This document shows, piece after piece, positions 1 to 10,670 of a stretch of DNA of 26,525 nt (the stretch's first letter is position 1; the number at the start of each line of letters is the position of its first letter). This stretch comes from Cerrena zonata (lineage: Eukaryota > Basidiomycota > Agaricomycetes > Polyporales > Cerrenaceae): assembly GCA_038087015.1 (NCBI GenBank), contig JASBNA010000145.1, positions 1-26,525 of the forward strand, given 5' to 3'. The notes below the pieces were generated by a model, which saw only the letters and a list, made by a program, of their open reading frames with translations, was not told the DNA's origin and did not search any database. The translations under genes were made by a program, and so were the position numbers.

Positions 1-2
1 GT

Positions 3-125
3 TTGGAATCAGGCTGGATTGAGGTTGACAACAAGATTGACCAGAAAGACCTGTCGTGGGTTAAAGTGCCGGTGGCAGCTAAACAGAGCCGAATGAGCCG
101 AGGACTCGGCGAAGTCCGAGTATAA
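3..125 (+). CDS. C-terminal end of an unidentified gene (partial)
   Basis: The third forward frame is open from the window edge for 40 codons and stops with TAA at 123-125. The peptide begins LESGWIEVDNKID and ends SRGLGEVRV, a mixed charged and hydrophobic composition that looks coding; the other two frames stop sooner or read as low-quality sequence. I do not recognise a family and the upstream part lies outside the window. It is convergent with glutaminase copy 1, whose stop is at 364, leaving about 240 bp between the two stops in which I see only AT-rich 3' flank. Confidence is limited by the short length. Confidence 0.4.
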   Translation: MESGWIEVDNKIDQKDLSWVKVPVAAKQSRMSRGLGEVRV

Positions 126-363
126 AGGAACGACTTTAAAACTAGGTAATACCTGAATATCCACTCAAAGTACTTTCCGACACAAAATAATGACAATAAT
201 GTGTATGCTGAGTCCATGTTAGGATCATGATATTCTTGAGTCATGACTGCATCGATGCTAATCTAGATCCGTCCTCAAGTTCCCTCACATTTCTCATAAT
301 ACACAAGGTTGGTTCGCCTCCGACAACATTACTGAACATATGGTATGAGGAAATCTACTGTAT

Positions 364-3300
364 TTAAATAGCATAGGTCGGTGGGATCTGTATTCTATCA
401 GGCCTATCCACCTGTAGTTGTTGCATAACTTGTCTCAAGTTCTTGACTTCACTTCGTAAACCTCGCAGTTCCGTCGCAGACAGCTGACTCCGACTAGATC
501 GTGAGCCAGTACCAGCGTTTCGAGAAAACCCCGATATCCCAGAAGGGGCAGTGCTAGGAGGCTCTATCGAGCTACCTACCGTAGGTATTGAGATACTTGT
601 AGGTACGGCATTGGTAGCTGGGGGTCGATTTGGCCCCAATACCTGTCCGGTTTTCCCGGACCCACCGAAAGGACGAGAGATCTCTTCCCTTGGTGCCATA
701 TGTAAATGTGAGGCAGAGTCCCAAGAATTGTGTGTATGATCTTGGCAAGAGTCAATGCCCGATTCTGCTGTGAACGCCTCCACACGTGGAAACTTTGTCT
801 GATTCCGTCGTCTCCTCAGATAGAACACTCCTAGAGTAACCAATAGGAGAAGGGTCAATCCGCCTAAGACACCTCCGGCTATGGGACCAGCAACCGTATG
901 AGGCTTCTCGGGAGTAGCCTGTGGTGGTGTAGGTGGAGGGATAGTAATACTTTGAGCAGGAGACAAACTAAATTGATTCCATTATTGCAATGGATACAAT
1001 AAACAGTAGAGTTGACTGACCTTAGGGCTAGAGGTGCAAATATCGCGCCAACCGCAGGACTAGATACAAAATAACTTGAATATATACTCATCGTGCTGAT
1101 TTAAAAGTGAATATACATACCTGGCATTCCCAGCCCCTTGCGCGTTGGAGCCGTCGGTGTTGTAATTGACGGGGAAAGGCTGGGTGCCATTAGCTTGTTT
1201 CTTGAAGAATTGATCGTGGACTGAGCTGATGAGGTTGTTTCGGATAGTAGAGTCGGAGATAGTAGCTGCTGTGAAGAACGACCAAGCTACGTAGATCATG
1301 AATATACGGTGCAATCAAAAGCTCTCAGTCGCTTACCGACGCTTGCAACCACGTTTGTACTATCGAGAGATAAGCCACCAGCTACAATATTGAGAATATA
1401 AGTATAGGTGTGTATAATCTGAGAATTGAGACGTACATTTCCGTGAAAGTTCAGACTGATAGAACTGGGCTTGAGTTTGAAAGATCTGCACAGGTATTAT
1501 AGACTCATATTTGGGCTGTCCATGCGGATGACATACCTTTTCGTCAATGAGACTCGTATTCAGAAGCTTATCGGCATAGAGATTATACATCTGTGACCAG
1601 GATGACGGACTACCACCTCCTAGGCTAAGGGGTAGATGACTGTCGCTGCTTGACGTTTGAGTAAGGGCGCTCCATTGAGTCATGAAAGCGGAACTGAATT
1701 GCTGAAAAAAAGGATGTATTGAGTTTCGCTACGCCATTGACTGTAATAAATTCTCATTGATGACCCACAAAATAACGATTGGCATCATCTGCGAGAGATA
1801 CCGCGTTACTAATATCCGACATCGCTTTCAACGCAATGATGCCTTTTATCACGAGGTTGGTCGAGTTGGCGTAGGTTGCGCCGTTCACCGTTGAGCTGCG
1901 AAATTTATTTTGGTGGGATTTATTGCGAAGAATCAGAACTTACGAATCTGGAGGACTCATTGTGGAATCGATCAGATACTCGGCCCATTTTCGTAATAAT
2001 GAGTACTGGAGAAAATATTTTGTAAGATGCAAATTCAAATAGGGCATACAATACTCACATGTCTAGATATCAGCGTCCCATCACCAGAAATCCTTGCATG
2101 TGCAAATGCCATGATAAGCATGCTACTCGTATCTAAAGAACACAGTAAGTGAGCACACCACCTGTACTTTATTCTAGATTACCTACGTTCCACCTGTTGT
2201 TCATGTTTCATAATCGTTCCAGAAGCCTGAGGGTAATTCTGACCTGCAATCTCATTAGCTTTCAATAATATCAGGAACCAATGAATACATACCAAGATCC
2301 CGTGCGGCAAATGCTTGATCGTTTGATGATGAGTCTTGGAGTTCCAGAAGTGGAGATAACAGTTGACCAGCGTACGTTGAGTTGATGAAAAGGAAAAACG
2401 GAAATGATGCGTATATCTTCTCCACTGGATTGACTCGGCTAGAAGATTTGTTTAGCAAATGAACACGATCGGCTAGATTTGAACATACCCAGAGACACCA
2501 ACGTCCTTCATGAACATCTTGATATCTGACATATTCCATCTCCCATCTGTCCCGTTAGCGATCGTCAAGTCCGTGGAAGCCATCGTCTGTCGAGCAGCAA
2601 GAAATACGAGATCTTTGTATGGCTCTGAGATATTTCCAGCCGCATTTAGGATGATGCTGTCCACATCGTCTGCGCGCGATTTGGCATTTGGAAAGTCGGA
2701 TAAGAAAGTATCCATCTGTAAATGATATTTAGCTTTAACATTGTTTGGAAACTGTTGTACACTCACTACATCCGAGATCGAGCTCAATGATGCCGCGAAT
2801 AGCGGGGCTCGGGTTTGAGCTTGTGTTTTGCCGGTAGACGTAGTTGTGGTCAACAATATCGAAGGATTTCGATAAACCCCAATCGCAAACACGACCGGTG
2901 ATGTCGTAGCAGAGATATTTCCTAAATCCTGGACAACCGTGAAAACCGGGTATGGACTATATAACGCATAAGATACAAATACATAATATAATCAAAGAGA
3001 GGCCCTTACTTTCCCATTTTTGCTGGGGGCGTAAGCCCACCCGATACAACCCCATTGGTGCTAAAAGCACGCCGGGAACTACCTGCCTCCCCTACCACGA
3101 CAGAAACAGAAGGGCCCTGACCGTACCTGTCTCAGTACAACCTGATGTGTCGCAGGAAGAAGCTCACCGATTTAGCTCCAATAACCGCTGTCGTGTCTTC
3201 TGCACGATCGCCAGCCTCAACAAGTGCCTGGGGCGCGTTTCGTTGTATCTGATGAAAACTTGAAGAGGATGTCCCCACTGTACTAGTACTCCAAGTAATA

Positions 3301-3970
3301 ATGTCGCTTCTTGACGGGGTTACCCATTCTGTGCAATGAATAATAAGTTGGAATGCGGGATTGTTTCGAGGTGATGTGACAAACCACCACTGATATCCAT
3401 ATAAACCTGTACCCGATGTTGCAGTCCGTCGGTGAAATTAACGTCCAGCGAAATATATGAGAACGGTATTGATTGCTTGACAGGATCGGATCTCTTATTC
3501 AGAGTGTCAGCAAAGCTTATAACTAATATAGGTGTAAGACTAGATTACCTCGATCGGTGACAAGAACGTTGCAGTCAGTTGTGCAGGCCCTGCTATGTAT
3601 GTGAAAATAGTACGAGTAGGGGTGATTTGTGTGTTGGTAATATTAGCAACGTCTGGGAGTGTACCCGAGACACCCAACCATTGATACGCATGGTCGTCGA
3701 TTCTGATCATACCCTCCCATCCTAGATTCTATTAAAACATATGTGAGTAGAGCTATTCGACGAAGACGAAAGGGGTATACTTACATCGTGGTTCCAGAAA
3801 ATCGGCCAACTGAAGCTGACATTTGGTTTGCGAGTCCATGCGTGGAGATAGGGAGATCTTAGTGCGAGTGGTAGTACGAACGGCAGTGGAGTCGACTGGG
3901 GAGTTTGTGAAGAGACAATTGGAAGTAATAGTATGGAGATCCAGGGTAGTGTCCAGGCATGTATAAACAT
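364..3970 (-). CDS. Membrane-anchored glutaminase A (GtaA)-like protein, copy 1, 18 exons, intact
   Basis: Exons: 3785-3970, 3549-3728, 3385-3493, 3168-3328, 3010-3116, 2767-2956, 2489-2715, 2293-2438, 2187-2243, 2059-2132, 1944-2005, 1769-1895, 1537-1701, 1437-1485, 1337-1381, 1121-1286, 1021-1059, 364-967. All introns are GT-AG, phases agree, and the product is 897 aa. Residues 1-22 are a signal peptide ending VSS-Q. The ectodomain (about 30-690) matches the fungal GtaA family (DUF5127, DUF4965, DUF1793): SPYLHAW, LGWEGMIR, TATFLSP near the N-terminus, and YNLYADKLL and PAVGAIFAPLAL near its end. GtaA-type enzymes are described as secreted glutaminases releasing glutamate and ammonia from glutamine. 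Residues 722-747 form one transmembrane helix followed by RRRR. The 150-residue tail ends in a short coiled coil (about 860-885) and PPTY. The start is the first ATG before the signal peptide. Family call is firm; substrate and the anchored topology are inferred. Confidence 0.9.
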
Positions 3971-4076
3971 TCTTTATAGGTATTATAGAACGAGGGGAGT
4001 ACAGAACAAAGTGAGAGTGAGAGAGTAGAGCGAAGAGCGAGGTGCGGGAAGGGAACAGGTTTGTGAACGGGATATT

Positions 4077-4107
4077 TTTGTAATTCCACATTCATGTACA
4101 CCGCACA
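4077..4107 (-). promoter_or_regulatory. Conserved upstream block of glutaminase copy 1 with upstream ATG
   Basis: This block (GCGGTGTAC, spacer, then ATGTGGAATTACAAA) is retained upstream of all three glutaminase copies at similar distance from the main ATG (see 18263-18292 and 23660-23690). It is followed by a pyrimidine-rich tract (about 3985-4070) such as often surrounds fungal transcription starts. The ATG at 4091 opens a frame that overlaps the main start (3970) in another frame and stays open to 3753. Whether this is core promoter, 5' UTR or both cannot be told from sequence. Confidence 0.45.
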
Positions 4108-4139
4108 TAAGCTGGTTTTGCCAATTCCATTCGTGCTAA

Positions 4140-4470
4140 ACTTGTAGGTTCAAGGGTCACCGACTCGGACATCAGTTGCATGATAATCTCACATTAGGGG
4201 TAGATGGTAGTACTCAACTGTTGAACAATCCACCACGAAACCTGGAGCATGTTGCATCTAGATGGGTATCAGCAGAGAGTGCTATCAAAGATAACATTAC
4301 CTCCGGATGGAGTACAAAGGGTACCGCTTTTCGTGATTGTAACAAAACGTTTAACATATCATGTCAAAACAGTGCTAAGTATACACCGAATCGTGGTAAG
4401 TGCGATAGGAAAATACAACGTCAAAAATACGGGGAAACATAACTTTCGCGGTAACGGGTGACGCTTCGTG
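4140..4470. repeat. Decayed inverted copy of the spacer module
   Basis: This stretch aligns, reverse-complemented, with the spacer downstream of the RNase H1-N gene (about 17540-18200) and with its other copy (about 22990-23620). Landmarks are GTAGTACTCAACTGTTGAAC at 4208-4227, and ACATATCATGTCAAAACAG at about 4354, followed by AGTATACACC. It is shorter and more diverged than the other two, with most of the middle segment lost. It sits between copy 1 of the glutaminase gene and the RNase H1-N gene relic, the same order as on the right side of the window. Confidence 0.7.
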
Positions 4471-4800
4471 AAGTTCGTAAACCTCCCGCTGGATCGTGAT
4501 CGAATAAACTGGGTGCCGCGCGATACAGGTGAAGGTCTCTCAAACGCCGGAATATTGCCAACACAAAAGCAAAAACAATCAGCGCACGCCACCAACAGCA
4601 AACCCGGGATATATGTCACAACTTGGCTAGCAACGAAGTATTCCTAGCAATGTCGACAATCCTGTAGCTGCCCACTGTTAATGGCGAGAAGTACGTTGTG
4701 CTGAGGGACTGGGGTCGCAGGTACGATGTCGCCTCCCATTATTACACAAACTGGAGCTGGGACTGAGATCGAGATAAATTGGTGACGAATTAACGATGGG
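4470..4800 (-). pseudogene. Relic of the 3' end of the RNase H1-N domain gene
   Basis: Read on the minus strand, 4800-4645 matches 17130-17260 of the RNase H1-N gene; the peptide GGDIVPATPVPQHN corresponds to GGDTVPATPVSQHN of the intact gene. Further down, 4640-4475 matches the end of its exon 2, intron 2 and exon 3 (AATATTCCGGCGTTTGAGAG against AATCCGGCGTTTGGGAG). About 60 bp of exon 2 are missing. Both splice sites of intron 2 are destroyed: the donor GTAAGT reads GTTGTG and the acceptor GGCAG reads GGCAAT. There is no upstream part of the gene here. It is a dead duplication fragment that shares its orientation with glutaminase copy 1. Confidence 0.8.
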
Positions 4801-4904
4801 CAATGATAAGTTGAAACAGACTCCGTCAGCTGCCAGAGTTCATTTTGATAAAACGAGAACAAACCCATCAACAGAATGGAGAAATAGCACGTCGTCGGGA
4901 TCCA

Positions 4905-5780
4905 TCACCAGGGTGGAGTTGTTGGTTGTGGCTGATCTACAGATATACTCGCCGCATCCGAGATTGAGTTCAGTATAATGCAGAAAGTAAGGGGCTCGAT
5001 CTTGGAGTTGTGTTTCGTTGTTAGAGGGAGATGTGATAAACGATGTTGAATTTTTTTTTTTCGAGATAGGGACGACCGATGATATTGTAGCAGAAATATT
5101 CCTGGGGCCCTAAGAAAAAACCGGATAGGGGCTAGATAAGGCAAAGGCATTAAATTTGGATACAGTATAATCAAGGTGGTGTGCTTACTCGCCCATTTTC
5201 GCTGGAGGTTCGTCAATGCGTGTGAAAGGGTGAGGCAAACCGTCTCCCTTTCAAGTTTCTCGGACAGATCAATTATTATTCTGCAAAAGGTGGCCCGTTT
5301 ACTTGTTACCATGTTCTCGCGGAAAGGAGACATATTCTGAGACAACTGTTTAATATAAGCTAAGGGTATTAGACTTTAATACATTAGATTTTCAATTTTC
5401 TTGCAAAGCATTTACTCACAGTAGGACTAACGTCGCTGTCGCCACGTGCACAGACATCACCCCAGCCTGAACTGCTGCACTGCCTTGATATTGAACGTGA
5501 ATTATAATTATCGTCAGGACGATGTACAACAAGCCTGGGTGTTCAACCAATTATAGCGCAGTTATATCATTGGATCAATTTGAAAGCACTATCGATGCAG
5601 AAACTAGCCTCGGAACGCAGGTGGAGAGAAAGAACGTAATGAAGTGGAGAAACCAAAGTACCTGAGGCGTTTCTGCCGGTGGGATAGCTTCGGATCAGCC
5701 ATTTTGTCAAGATCGCAGCCTAAGCTGAATATCACAAGACGAAATACAGAAGGAGAGTCCAGCGGCCCAAATACAGACAT
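4905..5780 (-). CDS. Possible small spliced gene or chimeric reading frame ending in the glutaminase relic
   Basis: A minus-strand model can be drawn: exon 1 from the ATG at 5780 to a CTCAG/GTAC donor near 5669; a second exon beginning after ACACCCAG near 5534 and closing at a good GTGAGT donor (about 5419); a third exon starting exactly after AAACAG at 5345 and staying open to 4905. The second exon reads as soluble, coding-like peptide (HRPDDNYNSRS, GWGDVCARGDSDVSPT). The third exon starts LSQNMSPFRENM and then runs in mixed frames through the dead glutaminase fragment, ending in PQPTTPPW. No domain is recognised. Introns of about 135 and 73 nt are plausible. It may be a decayed gene fused by chance to the relic. 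I give this low confidence. Confidence 0.22.
4955..5275 (-). pseudogene. Glutaminase gene fragment (exon 5, intron 5, exon 6), dead
   Basis: On the minus strand this aligns with 2767-3116 of glutaminase copy 1. The conserved pieces are the exon 5 end (CCTCCAGCGAAAATGGGCGA then GTAAGC), the intron, and most of exon 6, whose end still translates to LNSISD against LSSISD of the intact gene. Damage is clear: the exon 6 donor GTGAGT has become GCGAGT, exon 5 contains an indel that shifts the frame, and an 11-T run (5051-5061 on the plus strand) replaces part of exon 6. No further exons of a fourth gene are visible on either side, so this is a remnant of an older duplication round. Confidence 0.75.
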
Positions 5781-5789
5781 GATCGTCAA

Positions 5790-7063
5790 TCCCGCTCGGA
5801 GACTGTAGGAGGCAGAAATAGCTCTAATCCATTATTTCCATGCGGAGTCATAAGAAGAACGAGTACGATTTATCGATAGAACGATGGAGCGGGTATTTGA
5901 GAGATCTTTGACATCCGTTAACACGCGTACTCGAGATTAGGTCCGATCCTGAAACAGCATCCCGGATGTAAGATACTGATACGCCACGGCCTATTGATGC
6001 GCCAAACACCACCAGTCGCCCGCCTCAAACGAGGTTTGTTCAAGTTTGTATCGGTATCGGAGAACTGTGTCATACTGGGACAAATGAGGAAGATCTGCCC
6101 CGGTAGTTAGGGCATAGTGACCAAATGAGCTTCTGATCCCGGAGCAGTCGACTGCGACTTCATTGAACGGAAGTATGAATATATGAATGTATGAATCGTG
6201 GAGGAGAGGTAGAAGGATTCAGATAGCTTCTCTGGGCCAAGACTATTAATAATGGAAAGGATCTTCGCAGGTGACCTGCAGCGTTTTGAAGTTGCCGTAC
6301 ACCAAGAAGGGATATCGATGATCTGACTCGGGAGTGGAAATCACATTGAACGGGGAGTTCATTTCGGAAACCTAATAGGCCATGGAGCAAAGAACTCGAA
6401 GTCTAGTTTTGGTCCGAACCGATCGATCTGGCAAAGGCTTAGGAAAGGCGCAGTGGATAGATTCGGGGATAGGTCGCATGAACAGGCATGAGCATGAGAT
6501 TGAATGCCTGGGGAGAGTAAGCAAGCCTTCATTCCATGCACGTTCAAGCACGAATTTGAGCAAACGAAGATCTGGTAGTGTCAGGAACGATGGGTTGTTA
6601 CCGAGACAAATGAATCAGAATAGAAGTTGACGGGTAGCATGGATGGTCGCGTGGTGGAATGCACCAAGGGGGGTAAGAGGATCGGTTGCGACACGATGGT
6701 ACGGAACGATCAGAGTGTTGTGGGTGTGAAACTGTGCATTGAAGCAGTGATAGGTGTCTTGTTTAGTATGACTAGGCTGACAGACGGGAGACAATAGAGT
6801 GACTCGATTCCGCATAGAAGACCGGAGTTGTGTGCGTCCGCGGATGTGAACGCTGGGTGGGAAGAGAGCGAGTGTAGTGCGAAAGAGGCTTGTTGTGGGG
6901 CACTGGGAGAGGAACATGCGGAGAGTGAGTGGCACAGTGGGGAAGCCCTGGGTGGCAGAGGCTGGCGAACCAATGGACGTCGGGGAAATGGGGAGACCGG
7001 AAGGAGAGGCGCAGGGGGTCAGCGTGGGAAGAGGTGTATCCGCGGCAAGGCTTGTGGCAAATG
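5790..7063. other. Intergenic region, no gene supported
   Basis: About 1.3 kb between the left duplication block and the 7578 gene. Open frames here are short, lack splice support and show no family resemblance. I see no tRNA, no terminal inverted repeats and no match by eye to the duplicated module. A short GAATATATGAATGTATGAAT near-repeat at 6175-6194 is the only simple-sequence feature noted. Confidence 0.4.
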
Positions 7064-7577
7064 CTATAAATCGATTAAAGACCTTTTTTTCACTCCTCCC
7101 TCCTCAAGGCCCTCCTTCCCCTCTCGCACCCCCCGCCTGCATCGCAGACACGCTGCCCAAGTTGCCTTTCTAACAACTTATGATATTCTCCTCGCTACAT
7201 TGGTGCGTTCCCACATATTTCCCCCTAACTTTCCCAGCAAGCCGCTGACGGTCACCCTCCAGCCCACACCAGATTGACACCATTCTCTGCGGACCACTTG
7301 CTTTCCTCCTCGTTGACACAGACCGCCCCCCTTAGAATCTGCTGAACTCTCCTCACACGCGGTTCCTCTTACTTTTCCGAATGGGATAAATTATCACTGT
7401 TACTCTCGGATCCCAGGTTGCAGCTGGGTCGTCGAATACTAGAAGAAGAAAAACTCATCACCTCTAGGAACTGCTCTTCCTATAATACCACTCCCCCTCC
7501 CCCGAGGAACTAGACTATCCTCCCCCTTTCGTCGTCATCGTCATCGTCGTCAGGCACACCGCCCCATACACTCCACA
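7064..7577 (+). promoter_or_regulatory. Probable core promoter and 5' leader of the 7578 gene
   Basis: A TATA-like CTATAAA at 7064-7070 is followed 20-70 bp downstream by a strongly pyrimidine-rich tract (7084-7140: poly-T, then CTCC and CCCC clusters), a usual fungal transcription-start context. Pyrimidine-rich sequence continues to the ATG at 7578. If transcription starts in the CT tract, the leader is about 450-480 nt and contains several short upstream reading frames; a leader intron cannot be excluded. Confidence 0.4.
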
Positions 7578-9921
7578 ATGTACGCATTGAAGACCCCCTC
7601 CTTCCTCCGGCCTTCCAGCCGCCCCACTTCCCCTGCACCACGTCCAGACTCTGCCATGGCTGACCGCCCCTCACGTTCCTCCATCCTCTCATTCTCCAAT
7701 CTCAAGCGTACGGCGTCCCCGCTGACAAAGCCTGCCACGCCCGTCGTTCAAGATGGTTCATACATGGACGTCCTTAATCTCAAGTTGAGTGAGGCTGTCT
7801 CTAAAGCACTTGCCCATCCAACTACTACTGGTCCTGGACCGGTGAACGAATTGCTTAATGGCCGACGACCCATTCCCTTGGGCCGCGGGCGCGCTCTTGG
7901 TGATCTTATTATCTCGTACGTTGTCTTTTTCTTTTCAAAAGTCTCACAACGATTTGCATAATGATAGAGCCGCCTTGGTGTCGGAAATCCGAACTATTCC
8001 CTTGCTATGACTCAGCTCTCCTGGTTCTATACAATGTGCTCCTGTGAAAAGAGCTGGCTAGCTGACGGCTAGTTACCAAGCGATGGGACAAGCATGGTTC
8101 ATCCTCATGGGCTGGACCACGGTGACCTCAGAATCTCAGAAGCTCTCCGTATAACACATGTCTACGCACACGACAAGGTCCCCCAGGGTTGAAGACCTTT
8201 CTATCGTTCTACGGCAAGCCGGAACAAGTGACACTGGTCACACACGATGAAGAGGGTTGAACTCGAGCCTCGATAATTTGTAGCCCTGTTATGGGGTCAC
8301 AAATTGTCGAGGGATCAGTACATGTCCAAAACATGGATTACCGAGATATTACATCGGGTTACAACCCTCATCTCAAGGTCTGACCAATTCAGCATTTATT
8401 TTAAGTTCGTGCTCCGCGACACCGGCTTTATCTTTACGGCATACGACTTTTTGCTCGCCCTTTTCACCATTTCATCTCGCTTACTATGTTCTCAGTGAAC
8501 TTAATGCGTCATGCGAAAATCTTCATCTTCGCCGAGCCGTCATCCGAACCCTTCACCGACCACTCTCGGTCCTTGTGAATAATCTCTCAAGCAATCTCCT
8601 TCCACTCATTTCCTCTCCTGCTTTCCTATCGCCCGCCGCCCCCACGCAGCAGAACCCCACATTGAACCCTACACAACTTCATGCACTTGGTCTTGCAAGC
8701 CTTGCTGGTGAGCTTGTTGACATCTTCGATCAGAATGGGTTGGGCCAGGAGGGGAATGATACGCGAGGGGATGGATTGAGAGTCGTCAAAGAAGGCCTCG
8801 TATCTATCGTCAAGCGGGTAGTGGAGCCGCTTATGAATGCTATCAAGAACGAACTCGGACCACATGTCGAAGCACTCGAGATGGTCAACAGTACCCTGTC
8901 GTTGCCCTCGAACGCCAATGGGGTAACCAAGTCGGGTGCAACAGCCAAGTCACTTGTTCACCCTTCCATTGCTTTCATGCAAACCATGTTTCCGATTTAC
9001 GGTAGGGCCCTCACTCGATATGCGACCTCGTCTGCTAGCGAAAGCGTGTTGGCCTCCTTGCTCATCCCGCTTATCTGGCGAGGTCTCGTAGCCCTTGCCA
9101 ACCGACCTAACCCTCCTCCGTCTCCGCCTACTTCACCCTCACTCGGTGCAGGGAACATACTGGGAAGTGGGAACAAGAAACGTCGTGGATCAAGTGTGAC
9201 ACCTCCGACAACACCTCCTGCAAGTCGGTTCACTTTGAAATTACCACCTTCTAGACCACCTTCGCCTCCTATGGGCTCAACTATTAAAGGATCCACTGCG
9301 GCAGGGGATGCACGAGCGTTCTATGACTTGCTCTGGTCCCTCCCCAAACCTTCGGAGACTAATAAACTAGCCTACGAAGCCGTCTTGGACGCATTCGACG
9401 CCCTCGCTTCTCTCACTTCTCTCCTAGAGACCATCCAAATGCGCCAACGTTCCAAATCACCTATCGACCCTAAAGACCCCCGAGACCTCGAGAAAGACCT
9501 AGAGATCCTCACATCCGATCTACCCACACTCATTGCCCTACCTATCCTACTCCGCACTTACATATTCCCCGTCCTCCCTCCTCTACCAGCGCAATTGACG
9601 CCTGAGGGCGGACAACAGCAGGCGGAGAGGAGCGTGGCGGGGATGTTGGGGTTGACGGAGAAGGTGTATAGGGCGGGGTGTGTGAGTGGGTTTAGTAGGG
9701 CGGAGGATTGTACGGTTGCGGTTGGGGAGAGGGTTTTGGCGATTTTGAGAGATGAGGTTGGGAGGATTAGGAAGGGTGATAGTGTGGGAGGTGGTGGTGG
9801 TGTGGGTCTGGGTGGGGGAATAAGGGAGACGGAGGTGGAGGTGGTGTTGAGGTGGTTGGAGAGGGATATTGCGATTGTGGCTGCTGAGACTGCGGAGGAG
9901 GTGGAGGGTGATAGGCATTGA
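7578..9921 (+). CDS. Unrecognised conserved-looking 587-aa protein, two exons
   Basis: Exon 1 is 7578-7915 and exon 2 is 8496-9921, joined across a 580-nt GTACGT...TTCTCAG intron with the phase kept (TC|T gives Ser113). The frame then runs to TGA at 9919-9921. The N-terminal 60 residues are basic and rich in Ser and Pro (FLRPSSRPTSPAPRP, SFSNLKRTASPLTKP). Residues about 70-300 are a leucine-rich, probably helical region (LNLKLSEAVSKAL, LHRPLSVLVNNLSSNLLPL). A Pro/Ser/Thr-rich linker follows at about 318-378, a second helical region at 380-540, and a Gly-rich run near 544-555. I see no signal peptide, membrane segment or catalytic motif. The type of organisation resembles conserved agaricomycete proteins of unknown function. 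Exon boundaries are well supported; function is unknown. Confidence 0.8.
8268..8312. repeat. Inverted repeat (hairpin) inside the long intron
   Basis: CCTCGATAATTTGT (8268-8281) and ACAAATTGTCGAGG (8299-8312) are reverse complements except for one position, separated by 17 nt. GCCC and GGGG near the loop can extend the pairing. The host intron (7916-8495) is about ten times the usual length in this window. The hairpin could be the core of a small inserted element or a structured RNA; no terminal repeats or target duplication for an insertion were found. Confidence 0.5.
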
Positions 9922-10670
9922 CTATATGGACCTCCCTCTTGCTCCAATGTGCATACATCGAATGTGGATATGAATTTGGGCGTTGTTGAAAGTGGATATT
10001 GGCATTCACCGCCGGTGTCGTCTTATTTTTATTTGGATAACGATAATGTTCGGGTTTTGGTAGAGGCGTGAACAGGTTGCTCGTAGATGCTTTTACCATT
10101 ACTTTACTACCTCGGGTTCTTTGGTGTAAACTTTGGTTTTCGGTGCATTTTTTGGTTATCGGTGTTATTCTTATGCTTTGTTCTTTAACCTACCCCCTCC
10201 ATTCGTAAATTGCATACAATCACTCGCTAGAGCCTACACACACACGTCTATCTTATTCCAATCCTCATTCCCCTCCATTCTATTTCGCTCACTCACGAGT
10301 TTCGTCTTCTTCAAACTTGGACAGTTTATGCCCAGACTATATAGTCACGACTGTACCTATACGATAGCATTCATTTCATTTAGATACTAAAACACGTAAC
10401 TTATTCTTCTTGGAATTGCCAGTCTGAGTCGGTTCTCTACTTTGAAATGTTGTACATGTCCTGTCCTTTGTGCTATAGCGCGATTTGTCTAAAGTCTACA
10501 AACCTATTCGGCATCGGAAAGTATCATATATATAAGTGGTCGAAGTATCGTATCGTATCATTGCTCAGTACTCAGCCGTCACGTATGCGAAAAGAAACAA
10601 AACAAGAAATGCGAGAAATGCAAGAACGTAGGAAGGGTGATCATGATCATGACATTGAAAAACATCACAC
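9922..10670. other. Convergent intergenic region, 3' flanks
   Basis: About 750 bp between the stop codons of two convergent genes. The sequence is T-rich on the plus strand and carries no frame with coding character. The right-hand part overlaps an antisense open frame that is only the shadow of the ataxin-3-like gene. It presumably contains both 3' UTRs and polyadenylation sites. Confidence 0.5.

Noticed and set aside
6828..7277. 149-codon plus-strand open frame upstream of the 7578 gene
   Set aside because: Gly/Arg/Glu-rich composition, spans the TATA-like element and CT tract, no family resemblance; more likely promoter and leader.
8230..8385. Possible intronic C/D snoRNA (GATGA near 8247, CTGA near 8379)
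   Set aside because: The C box is imperfect, no terminal stem pairs next to the boxes, and such short motifs occur by chance in 580 nt.
9558..10099. Pro/His/Thr-rich minus-strand frames opposite the end of the 587-aa gene
   Set aside because: Complement of the G-rich codons at the gene's 3' end; no splice or family support.
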